From the NCBI GenBank assembly GCA_903930165.1, contig CAIYXO010000189.1, forward strand, positions 1 through 6,262: a stretch of DNA of 6,262 nucleotides. Direction: 5' to 3'. A model generated the notes under the pieces. The model saw only the letters and a list, made by a program, of their open reading frames with translations, made no database searches and was not told the origin of the DNA. The DNA is from an uncultured Verrucomicrobiota bacterium (lineage in GTDB: Bacteria; Verrucomicrobiota; Verrucomicrobiia; Limisphaerales; UBA9464). The translations under genes and the position numbers were made by a program. Positions 1 through 5,653 of this stretch are shown piece after piece. Position 1 is the first letter of the stretch. Each line of letters starts with the position of its first letter.

Positions 1-124
1 CGTCGAGGAACGCGCCGAGGCTGTTGAAGACCGCCAGCTTGACCTTGTCGGGCGTGGGACGGACGCCGATTCCGTCCGGAACCTTGAGCAGACGCCCTGC
101 GGCGAGACCTCCGATGATGCGCAC
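1..124 (-). CDS. rsmD: 16S rRNA (guanine-N2)-methyltransferase RsmD, N-terminal part (runs off left edge)
   Basis: Only the first 41 codons are present, read leftward from a GTG at 124-122. The peptide opens with V-R-I-I-G-G and continues with G-R-L-L-K-V-P-D-G, then R-P-T-P-D-K-V-K-L-A-V-F-N-S-L-G. This matches the characteristic start of the RsmD family: an M-R-I-I-G-G beta strand, then an R-P-T-x-D-x-V-x-x-x-x-F-N segment that precedes the SAM-binding fold. RsmD methylates G966 of 16S rRNA during assembly of the small ribosomal subunit in the cytoplasm. The SAM-binding motif and the catalytic N-P-P-Y-type motif would lie outside the window and cannot be checked. The GTG start was chosen because the family signature begins right there. 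The frame stays open upstream, with another GTG at 166-164, but the upstream residues do not resemble the family. No Shine-Dalgarno sequence precedes the start. The gene diverges from the peroxidase gene at 245. Confidence 0.85.
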   Translation of the reverse strand, partial: MRIIGGLAAGRLLKVPDGIGVRPTPDKVKLAVFNSLGAFLD

Positions 125-244
125 CCGCCGAGGTTGGTCGGTCCCCGGAAGCCGGCAAGGCCGCACTCGGCGGATGTTTCGCGCGCACGGGTTGGTTCCC
201 GCCCGCATTGACTCCGCAGGAAACCCAGCAATCTTCCCACCACC
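125..244. promoter_or_regulatory. Divergent intergenic region between rsmD and the peroxidase gene
   Basis: These 120 bases separate two genes read outward, so they should contain both promoters. I cannot point to convincing -35 or -10 boxes; the region is GC-rich. A 7-bp inverted repeat (CCGCCGA at 125-131, TCGGCGG at 167-173) is visible but is short enough to be chance. The only purine-rich stretch near the rightward gene (CAGGA at 217-221) lies 23 bases before the ATG, which is too far for a normal ribosome-binding site. Confidence 0.35.
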
Positions 245-790
245 ATGAAACTCCACCATCTCACCGGGCTTCTGCTCGCTTCGGTTCTCACCATGACCGC
301 CGCCACTCCGCTCCAAGACGTCAAGATCCAGGACATCGACGGCAAGGAGACCTCGCTCAAGGCCTACTCAGGGAAAGTCCTGCTGGTGGTCAACGTCGCC
401 TCGAAGTGCGGCCTCACCCCGCAGTACGAACAGCTCGAGTCGGTCTATCTCAAGTACCAGAAGCAGGGCCTCGAGGTCCTGGGCTTCCCCTGCAACCAGT
501 TCGGAGGCCAGGAACCCGGCACGGCCGCCGAGATCAAGACCTTCTGCGCCTCCAAGTACTCGGTCACCTTCCCGCTCTTCGCGAAGATCAACGTCAACCC
601 GCCGGAACAGCACCCGCTCTACACCGAATTGACCGGTGAGAAGGCCGCCTTCCCCGGCAAGATCGAGTGGAACTTCGGCAAGTTCCTGATCGGCCGCGAC
701 GGCAAGGTCATCAAGCGCTTCAATTCCCGGGTGAAGCCCGACGCCCCCGAGGTCATCGAGGCCATCGAGGCTGCGCTGAAGGCTCACTGA
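245..790 (+). CDS. gpx: Exported glutathione peroxidase-family thiol peroxidase
   Basis: The 181-residue product belongs to the glutathione peroxidase family (thioredoxin fold), which reduces hydrogen peroxide and organic hydroperoxides. The peroxidatic residue is Cys55 in A-S-K-C-G-L-T-P-Q-Y. The rest of the tetrad is Gln89 in F-P-C-N-Q-F-G-G-Q-E-P, and Trp142-Asn143 in W-N-F-G-K-F-L-I. It is a cysteine, not selenocysteine, form. Cys101, in I-K-T-F-C just before the T-F-P-L-F strand, sits where thioredoxin-dependent members (yeast Gpx3 type) carry the resolving cysteine, so thioredoxin is a more likely reductant than glutathione. The first 20 or so residues (a Lys at position 2, then a hydrophobic stretch, then M-T-A-A-T-P) look like a Sec signal peptide, which would place the enzyme in the periplasm. 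There is no lipobox cysteine. An internal ATG at 293 (Met17) would give a cytoplasmic form of ordinary length, but the preceding hydrophobic segment argues for the upstream start. It converges on ilvH across a shared terminator. Confidence 0.93.
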   Translation: MKLHHLTGLLLASVLTMTAATPLQDVKIQDIDGKETSLKAYSGKVLLVVNVASKCGLTPQYEQLESVYLKYQKQGLEVLGFPCNQFGGQEPGTAAEIKTFCASKYSVTFPLFAKINVNPPEQHPLYTELTGEKAAFPGKIEWNFGKFLIGRDGKVIKRFNSRVKPDAPEVIEAIEAALKAH

Positions 791-842
791 TCCGCCTCCG
801 GCGTCGGACTCGAGGCGCCGGGAGGAAAGAAACGGAGAACAG

Positions 843-870
843 AAAGGCCCGCCGGAACGGCGGGCCTTTT
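843..870. terminator. Rho-independent terminator between convergent gpx and ilvH
   Basis: A perfect 12-bp GC-rich stem (AAAGGCCCGCCG at 843-854 paired with CGGCGGGCCTTT at 858-869) encloses a GAA loop. On the plus strand it runs into TTTTCGTTTC, so it should end the peroxidase transcript about 55 bases after its stop codon. On the minus strand the stem is followed by TTTCTGTTCTCCGTTTC, a weaker but pyrimidine-rich tail, so the same hairpin may also stop the ilvH transcript about 30 bases after its stop codon. The position between two converging genes fits a bidirectional terminator. Confidence 0.88.
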
Positions 871-897
871 CGTTTCGAGAGGTTTCGAACAGTCCGG

Positions 898-1371
898 TCA
901 GAGGCGCGGCAGCGCGACCACCCCGGTGCGGGTCAGGTCCTGGATGCCGAAGTCCTTCAGCAGGGCGAGGAACTGGTTGATCTTCCCTTCCGCGCCGGTG
1001 ATCTCGATGACGAGGTTGTCCGGCTGGACGTTGACCACCTTGGCCCGGAACAGCTCCGCCATCTGGCAGATCTCCGCCCGGTTCTGGCTGTTCGCCGCGA
1101 CCTTCACCAGCACGAGCTCGCGGTCGATGTAGTCGGTCTTGCTGTAGTCGATGACCTTCACGGAATCGACCAGCTTGTCCAACTGCTTGCAGATCTGCTC
1201 GACCGTGGCGTCGTCGCCCCGGGTGACGATGGTCATCCGGCTGAGGGTCGCGTCGTGGGTGGGGGCGACGTTCAGCGAGTCGATGTTGTATCCGCGGCCG
1301 CTGAACAGGCCGGCGACGCGGGTCAGGACGCCGAACTTGTTTTCGACGAGGACGGAGATGGTGTGACGCAT
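898..1371 (-). CDS. ilvH: Acetolactate synthase small (regulatory) subunit IlvH
   Basis: The 157-residue product is the regulatory subunit of acetohydroxyacid synthase, the first shared enzyme of valine, leucine and isoleucine synthesis. It activates the catalytic IlvB-type subunit and carries feedback inhibition by valine. The N-terminal ACT domain spans about residues 3-77 and includes F-S-G-R-G-Y-N-I-D-S-L-N-V-A-P-T and L-S-R-M-T-I-V. The C-terminal ALS small-subunit domain follows from about residue 83 (R-E-L-V-L-V-K-V) to T-G-V-V-A-L. Asn11, Gly14 and Asn29, positions linked to valine sensitivity in the E. coli enzyme, are all kept, so normal feedback control is expected. The start is the ATG at 1371-1369, because the family alignment begins with M-R-H-T-I-S-V-L. 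The same frame stays open upstream to an ATG at 1512, but those 47 residues are Arg/Pro-rich and unlike IlvH. No Shine-Dalgarno sequence is present. ilvB is not adjacent: the gene diverges from the CotH-domain gene and converges on gpx, so it is probably transcribed alone. Confidence 0.96.
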   Translation of the reverse strand: MRHTISVLVENKFGVLTRVAGLFSGRGYNIDSLNVAPTHDATLSRMTIVTRGDDATVEQICKQLDKLVDSVKVIDYSKTDYIDRELVLVKVAANSQNRAEICQMAELFRAKVVNVQPDNLVIEITGAEGKINQFLALLKDFGIQDLTRTGVVALPRL

Positions 1372-1379
1372 GGAATGGA

Positions 1380-1403
1380 CGGTTATCGGTTGTCGGTTTT
1401 CGG
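1380..1403 (-). repeat. Three degenerate 7-base tandem repeats just upstream of ilvH
   Basis: On the plus strand the bases read CGGTTAT, CGGTTGT, CGGTTTT and then a partial CGG, so three consecutive copies share CGGTTNT and vary only at the sixth base. In the direction of ilvH transcription they read CCGANAA three times and end about eight bases before the ATG. The third copy also forms one arm of the larger inverted repeat in this leader. They could be an operator, an A-rich entry site for ribosomes, or a simple slippage product; the sequence alone cannot decide. Confidence 0.6.
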
Positions 1404-1454
1404 CCGGTCGCCGGGCGGAACCGGCCTCGGTGGACAGGCCCCGCCAAAAACCGA
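1393..1454 (-). promoter_or_regulatory. Long inverted repeat in the ilvH 5' leader, possible structured RNA
   Basis: In the ilvH direction, TCGGTTTTTGGC (1454-1443) can pair with GCCGAAAACCGA (1404-1393): 12 pairs, including one U-G wobble. On the opposite strand the same position would be an A-C mismatch, so the fold favours an ilvH-strand transcript. The 38-base interior holds competing short stems (plus-strand coordinates): 1423-1427 with 1436-1440, 1410-1414 with 1421-1425, and 1404-1408 with 1420-1424. Mutually exclusive stems in a leader 22-83 bases upstream of an amino-acid biosynthesis gene suggest attenuation or translational control. There is no run of Val, Leu or Ile codons that would mark a classic leader peptide, and no clear U tract, so the regulatory role is only inferred. 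Confidence 0.4.
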
Positions 1455-1511
1455 AGCCCGCGATCCGTTGCCGGGGACGCGGGCGACCTGGAATCCGGAA
1501 AGCCAGTCGCA

Positions 1512-1538
1512 ACGCGTCAGCCCACGAGGGCTACGCGT
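1512..1538. repeat. Bulged hairpin-forming inverted repeat between ilvH and the CotH-domain gene
   Basis: ACGCGT (1512-1517) and AGCCC (1519-1523) pair with GGGCT (1528-1532) and ACGCGT (1533-1538). This gives 11 base pairs with one unpaired C at 1518 and an ACGA tetraloop. Neither side is followed by a T run, so it is not an intrinsic terminator. The site is 141 bases upstream of ilvH and 124 bases upstream of the CotH-domain gene, near the middle of the divergent region, where it could be a regulator-binding site or an RNA hairpin in a leader. The rest of the 290-base gap (1372-1661) shows no gene and no promoter boxes I can support. Confidence 0.5.
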
Positions 1539-1661
1539 ACGAACTTGGAACTGCGGTCCGGAATCACGGGCGAACGCTAGCCACTCCCTCCCCAAACCGG
1601 CAACGGGGAAATTCCATTCCGGCCATGGACCGTTCGTCACACGTCGGTCACATTCACATCC

Positions 1662-4600
1662 ATGAAGCACGCGCGGAACTGGCTCGCACTCTTCGTATCG
1701 ACGTGGGTCGTCCTGTCGGGCGGGGTACACGCCCAATCGGTCACCTGGATTCCGGCCGGGGAAACCTGGAAATTCTTCCGCGGCACCGCCGAAGCCTCGA
1801 CACCGGACACGTCGGTCTGGCGCGGGATCGCCTTCGCGGAAAACGGTTGGGAGACGGGCCGGCTGCCGCTTTTCTACGGTGAGGATCTCACCGGCACCGT
1901 CATCTCGGACATGGGCGGACGGTATTCGACGCTCTTCCTCCGCAAGGCCTTCGTGGTCACCAATTACCTCGATGCCAGGACCCTGTTGCTGCGGGTCCGC
2001 GTCGACGACGGCTTCGTGGCCTGGTTGAACGGGAAGGAGATCGCCCGCCTTTCCGCGCCCGAGGGCGAGCCCCGTTTCGACAGCCTGGCCACGGCCAACG
2101 CCGAGGAACCGGTGGACTTCGAGGAATATGCCGTCGCGGATCCACAGTCCGCGCTCCGCAACGGAACCAATGTCCTCGCGATCCAGGTACTGAACGGCAG
2201 CCTCACCAGCAGCGACATCGTCCTCGACGCGTCGCTCGAGGGCACGCTGGACGCGACGGCGCCGACCGTGGTGCGGATCCAGCCCAATGACGGCGCGGTG
2301 GTGACGCGGCTCGATTCGATCGAACTGCTCTTCAGCGAACCCGTCCAGGGTGTGGAGGCTTCTGACCTGCGCATCAATGGCAGCCCGGCCACCTTCTCCT
2401 TCCAGCTCGCCCCCGAACAGTACCTCTTCTCGTTCCCGCCGCCGGCGGCAGGTCCGGTGACCGTGACCATCCCGGCCGGAAGCGGCATCACCGACCGCTC
2501 CAGCGCGGCGCTTCCGTTCGCCGGCGGCACCTGGCGCTTCACCGTCGATCCCACGGCGCCACCGCCCGGCATCACCATCAGCGAGTTCCTCGCCTCCAAC
2601 GTCCGGGGAATCCGGGACGACGACGGCGACCGGTCGGATTGGATCGAGATCTACAACGGCTCGGCCTCCACGGTTTCGCTGGCCGGCTGGTCGTTGCAGG
2701 ACGGCGGCGACACCTGGCGCTTCCCCGCGGTGAATCTGTCGGCGAACGGACGGCTGCTGGTCTGGGCCTCCGGGAAGAATCGGACCAACGCCGCCGCCGC
2801 GCTGCACACCAGCTTCCGGCTCAGCACCGAGGGTGAACGCCTCGCCTTGCTGGGGCCGTCCGGTGCCGTGGTCTACCAGTATTCCCCGGCCTACCCGGCC
2901 CAGCGTGGAGACGTCTCCTACGGCCACGCCGAAGGGGCATCGACCCGGTTGGGCTACTTCACGACGCCGACTCCCGGTCAGCCCAACACCACACGGGGCG
3001 ACGGCTTCGCACCCGACGTGGCGTTCTCGATCCCGGGTGGCACCTATCCCGCCGGCGTCCTGAGCCTGGCCTTGACCCCGTCGACGAACGCACCGGCCGC
3101 CACCAACGCGGTGATCCGATACACGCTCGACGGCACGATTCCGACCGAGGCCTCGCTCCTCTACACGAACACCCTGTCCTTCACCAACCTCGCGGTCCAG
3201 GTCCGGGCCAGGGCCTTCGCCCCGGGCCTGTTTCCGGGGACGCTGCGGAGCGAGAGCTACTTCCCGCTGTCCACGCCGGTGGCCGCGTTCCGTTCGGACC
3301 TGCCGGTGATGCTGATCCACGACTTCAACCGCGGACGTCCTCCGGCCAACACCCGCATCCCGGCGAGCATCCAGGTGTTCGAGCCCGGCACCAACGGTTT
3401 CACCACCCTCACCAACACCCCGATGCTGAGCGCGCGAGCCGGCATCTCAGTACGGGGTTCCAGCACGGAAGGGCTCTCCAAGGCCAGCTACAGGCTGGAG
3501 TTCAGGGACGAACTCGACAATGACCGGGCCGTCTCCGTGCTGGGAATGCCGGCGGACGGCGACTGGATCCTCTACGGTCCGAACTTCTTCGAGCCGGTGC
3601 TCATCCACAATCCGTTCATGCACCAGCTCAGCCGCGACATCGGCCGCTACTCGCCGCGGACGCGTTTCGTGGAGGTGTATTTCGTCGGATCCGGCACCGG
3701 CCCGATCCAACAGGCCTCCTACTCGGGGATCTACGTGCTGCAGGAACGGGTGGAAATCGGCGGCGACCGGGTCGATGCCGGGTCTCTCCAGCCCCAGAAC
3801 CTGACGCTGCCAAGCCTCTCTGGCGGCTACATGATGAAGGTGGACCGGCTGGATCCCGGCGACTCGGGCCTCTTCGCGGCGAACCAGGTGATGGGCTTCG
3901 TGGAGCCGCCCGAGAGGGAAATCACCCTTTCGGCACGGGCTCCGCAGCTGAACTACATCCGCAACTACATGAACGCCTTCGGCAACGCCCTCTACGGCGC
4001 CGGCTTCATGAACCCGACCAACGGCTTCCGCGCCTACGTCGACACGCCCTCGTGGATCGACCACCACCTGTTGAACGTCCTGTCGTTCAACGTCGACGCC
4101 TTGCGACTCAGCGCATTCTTCTACAAGGAGAGGAACGGACCGTTGAAGTTCGGACCGCTCTGGGACTTCGACCGGGCCTTGGGATCCACCGACGGCCGCG
4201 ATTCCAACCCCCGGGTTTGGCGATCGCAGACCCAGGACGGCGGCACGGACTTCTTCAACTACACCTGGTGGGACCGGATGTTCCTCGATCCCGACTTCTA
4301 CCAGGACTACATCGACCGCTACCAGTCGCTGCGGCAGCGGGAGTTCAGCACCACCAACCTTTGGCGCCTGATCGACCAGATGGCCAACCAGGTCCGCGCC
4401 GCCCAGCCGCGCGAGCAGACCCGATGGGGCGTGGCTCCTCGCGGCGGGAGCTACCAGTCGGAGGTGAACCTGATGCGGGCCTGGATCTCGAACCGCGCCG
4501 ACTTCATGGACCGCCAGTTCGTTGCCCGTCCCACGCTGGCCTCGGCCGGTGGCCGGGTCGTGGTCGGCTTCGGTGCCGCGATCAACCCGCCCGCCGGGCT

Positions 4601-5546
4601 CACGGTCTACTACACGCTGAACGGCACGGACCCCCGTGCACCGGGAGGCCGCACCAACCCGGCGGCGATCCGCTACACCGGGACCCCGGTCCGGATCGAC
4701 GCCAACTCCAAGCTCGTCGCCCGGACCGTCAATCCCTCCCACAGCGCGCTCACCGGCGCCAACAATCCCCCGCTCCGCTCCATCTGGTCGGGTCCCGTCT
4801 CGGCGACCTACGTGACCGACCCGATTCCTTTGGCGGTGACCGAGATCCATTTCCATCCCGACGACAACGGGGCGGAGGGGGACGCCGACGACTTCGAGTT
4901 CATCGAGTTGGCCAACGTGGGCACGCGGACGGTTTCCTTGGCCGGAATGCGTTTGCGCGGTGGCGTGGACTTCGACTGGGCCACGACCAACCGGACGTCG
5001 CTCGCGCCGGGACAGCGAGGCGTGGTGGTCGCGGATCCCGTCCGTTTCAGGACGCAGTATCCCGGCGTCACCAACATCCTCGGCAACTATCCCAACCAAC
5101 GTCTTTCCAACGGAGGCGAACGCATCGCCCTGTTCGGGGCGCTCGACGAGCCGGTGTTCGACTTCCGCTTCGGCGCCGACTGGCAGCCCTTGGCGGATGG
5201 CGGCGGCTTCTCGCTGGTGGTGACCGACGAATCCGTCCCGGGTGATCCGTCGCTTCCGCGCTCCTGGCGGCGGAGTTCCGTTCCGTGGGGCTCCCCGGGT
5301 TCTCCGGATCCGGCACCTGTGTCCAGGCCGGCCACCCTGTCCTTTTCCCCACGGATCGGCGACCGGCTTGGACTCCAGTTCGAAGCCCCGGCAGGCACCT
5401 CGCACCGGCTCGAGGAACTCGGCGCCCTTGGAACCGGCCCTTGGGACACCCTCGTTGAATTCCCCGGAGCACGGACCAATCGGGTCGAATCCCTCGAGGT
5501 TCCCATCCTCCACTCCACCCGCTATTACCGGCTCCGGCGCTTCTAG
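1662..5546 (+). CDS. Exported CotH kinase-domain protein with paired LTD and chitobiase-C-terminal-like modules
   Basis: The 1294-residue product begins with a Sec signal peptide (residues 1-24, ending V-H-A). Visible modules, with rough bounds, are as follows. Residues 29-196: a beta domain with W-K-F-F-R-G-T and V-D-D-G-F-V-A-W-L-N-G-K-E, like the galactose-binding-type N-terminus common in such exoproteins. 198-297: an SbsA/Big_5-type Ig-like domain (A-P-T-V-V-R-I-Q-P-N-D-G, L-F-S-E-P-V). 303-440: an LTD domain (I-S-E-F-L-A-S-N, D-W-I-E-I-Y-N, L-A-G-W-S-L). 455-538: a chitobiase-C-terminal-like module (R-Y-T-L-D-G-T-I-P-T). 547-953: the CotH region. 958-1050: a second chitobiase-like module (Y-Y-T-L-N-G-T-D-P). 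1056-1212: a second LTD (V-T-E-I-H-F-H-P, F-E-F-I-E-L-A-N). About 1228-1294: a terminal beta domain. CotH proteins are atypical kinases, first known from spore coat phosphorylation. Matching motifs here are V-R-G-S-S (597-601), Y-R-L-E-F (610-614), Glu695 in Y-V-L-Q-E, Lys726 in G-G-Y-M-M-K-V-D, N-V-D-A-L-R (810-815) and the probable metal-binding W-D-F-D (Asp835, Asp837). The native substrate is unknown. The start is the only ATG that gives a signal peptide; it lacks a Shine-Dalgarno sequence. Confidence 0.9.
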   Translation: MKHARNWLALFVSTWVVLSGGVHAQSVTWIPAGETWKFFRGTAEASTPDTSVWRGIAFAENGWETGRLPLFYGEDLTGTVISDMGGRYSTLFLRKAFVVTNYLDARTLLLRVRVDDGFVAWLNGKEIARLSAPEGEPRFDSLATANAEEPVDFEEYAVADPQSALRNGTNVLAIQVLNGSLTSSDIVLDASLEGTLDATAPTVVRIQPNDGAVVTRLDSIELLFSEPVQGVEASDLRINGSPATFSFQLAPEQYLFSFPPPAAGPVTVTIPAGSGITDRSSAALPFAGGTWRFTVDPTAPPPGITISEFLASNVRGIRDDDGDRSDWIEIYNGSASTVSLAGWSLQDGGDTWRFPAVNLSANGRLLVWASGKNRTNAAAALHTSFRLSTEGERLALLGPSGAVVYQYSPAYPAQRGDVSYGHAEGASTRLGYFTTPTPGQPNTTRGDGFAPDVAFSIPGGTYPAGVLSLALTPSTNAPAATNAVIRYTLDGTIPTEASLLYTNTLSFTNLAVQVRARAFAPGLFPGTLRSESYFPLSTPVAAFRSDLPVMLIHDFNRGRPPANTRIPASIQVFEPGTNGFTTLTNTPMLSARAGISVRGSSTEGLSKASYRLEFRDELDNDRAVSVLGMPADGDWILYGPNFFEPVLIHNPFMHQLSRDIGRYSPRTRFVEVYFVGSGTGPIQQASYSGIYVLQERVEIGGDRVDAGSLQPQNLTLPSLSGGYMMKVDRLDPGDSGLFAANQVMGFVEPPEREITLSARAPQLNYIRNYMNAFGNALYGAGFMNPTNGFRAYVDTPSWIDHHLLNVLSFNVDALRLSAFFYKERNGPLKFGPLWDFDRALGSTDGRDSNPRVWRSQTQDGGTDFFNYTWWDRMFLDPDFYQDYIDRYQSLRQREFSTTNLWRLIDQMANQVRAAQPREQTRWGVAPRGGSYQSEVNLMRAWISNRADFMDRQFVARPTLASAGGRVVVGFGAAINPPAGLTVYYTLNGTDPRAPGGRTNPAAIRYTGTPVRIDANSKLVARTVNPSHSALTGANNPPLRSIWSGPVSATYVTDPIPLAVTEIHFHPDDNGAEGDADDFEFIELANVGTRTVSLAGMRLRGGVDFDWATTNRTSLAPGQRGVVVADPVRFRTQYPGVTNILGNYPNQRLSNGGERIALFGALDEPVFDFRFGADWQPLADGGGFSLVVTDESVPGDPSLPRSWRRSSVPWGSPGSPDPAPVSRPATLSFSPRIGDRLGLQFEAPAGTSHRLEELGALGTGPWDTLVEFPGARTNRVESLEVPILHSTRYYRLRRF

Positions 5547-5571
5547 GATTGTCCGCGCGGACTTTGCGCTT

Positions 5572-5619
5572 GCTGGCCCTCCGGCGGATCCGCAGAAACA
5601 GCGGGCCGTGGAGGGCCGG
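5572..5619 (+). repeat. Inverted repeat downstream of the CotH-domain gene, possible transcript-end hairpin
   Basis: GGCCCTCC (5575-5582) pairs with GGAGGGCC (5610-5617). Adjacent bases extend the stem to about ten pairs with a G-U wobble, around a loop of about 27 bases that itself contains the palindrome GCGGATCCGC (5584-5593). A further palindrome, GTCCGCGCGGAC, lies at 5551-5562, five bases after the CotH stop codon. No U tract follows, so this is not a canonical intrinsic terminator; it may stabilise the 3' end or be chance in GC-rich DNA. It occupies most of the 107-base gap before the next gene. Confidence 0.35.
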
Positions 5620-5653
5620 TCCGCCTGCAGCCACCCCCGGCCACGCACACCCG

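Noticed and set aside
24..248. Plus-strand open frame of 74 codons at the left edge
   Set aside because: The opposite strand carries the conserved RsmD N-terminus over the same bases, and the plus-strand peptide has no family resemblance.
368..1447. Minus-strand open frame of 359 codons spanning gpx, the terminator and ilvH
   Set aside because: It crosses a strong terminator and overlaps two well-supported genes in other frames; the product is Arg/Pro-rich and unrecognisable.
1372..1512. 47-residue N-terminal extension of IlvH from an upstream ATG
   Set aside because: IlvH proteins begin at the M-R-H-T-I-S-V-L segment. The extension is Arg/Pro-rich and covers the heptamer repeats and the inverted repeat, which look like non-coding leader.
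1558..1622. CCGGAAT / ATTCCGG inverted repeat with 51 bases between the arms
   Set aside because: Seven-base arms at this distance are readily expected by chance in a 290-base GC-rich gap, and no supporting structure lies between them.
1383..3320. Long minus-strand open frame (645 codons) opposite the start of the CotH-domain gene
   Set aside because: Its product is Arg/Gly-rich with no recognisable fold, and it overlaps a plus-strand protein with a signal peptide and several known domains. Long antisense frames are expected in DNA this rich in GC.
4052..5245. Plus-strand open frame of 397 codons in another frame inside the CotH-domain gene
   Set aside because: Composition dominated by Arg, Pro and Gly, no domain motifs, and fully inside the well-supported 1294-residue gene.
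3447..5648. Long minus-strand open frame (733 codons) opposite the CotH and second LTD regions
   Set aside because: Low-complexity Val/Gly/Arg-rich composition without domain signatures. It is a codon-bias shadow of the plus-strand gene.
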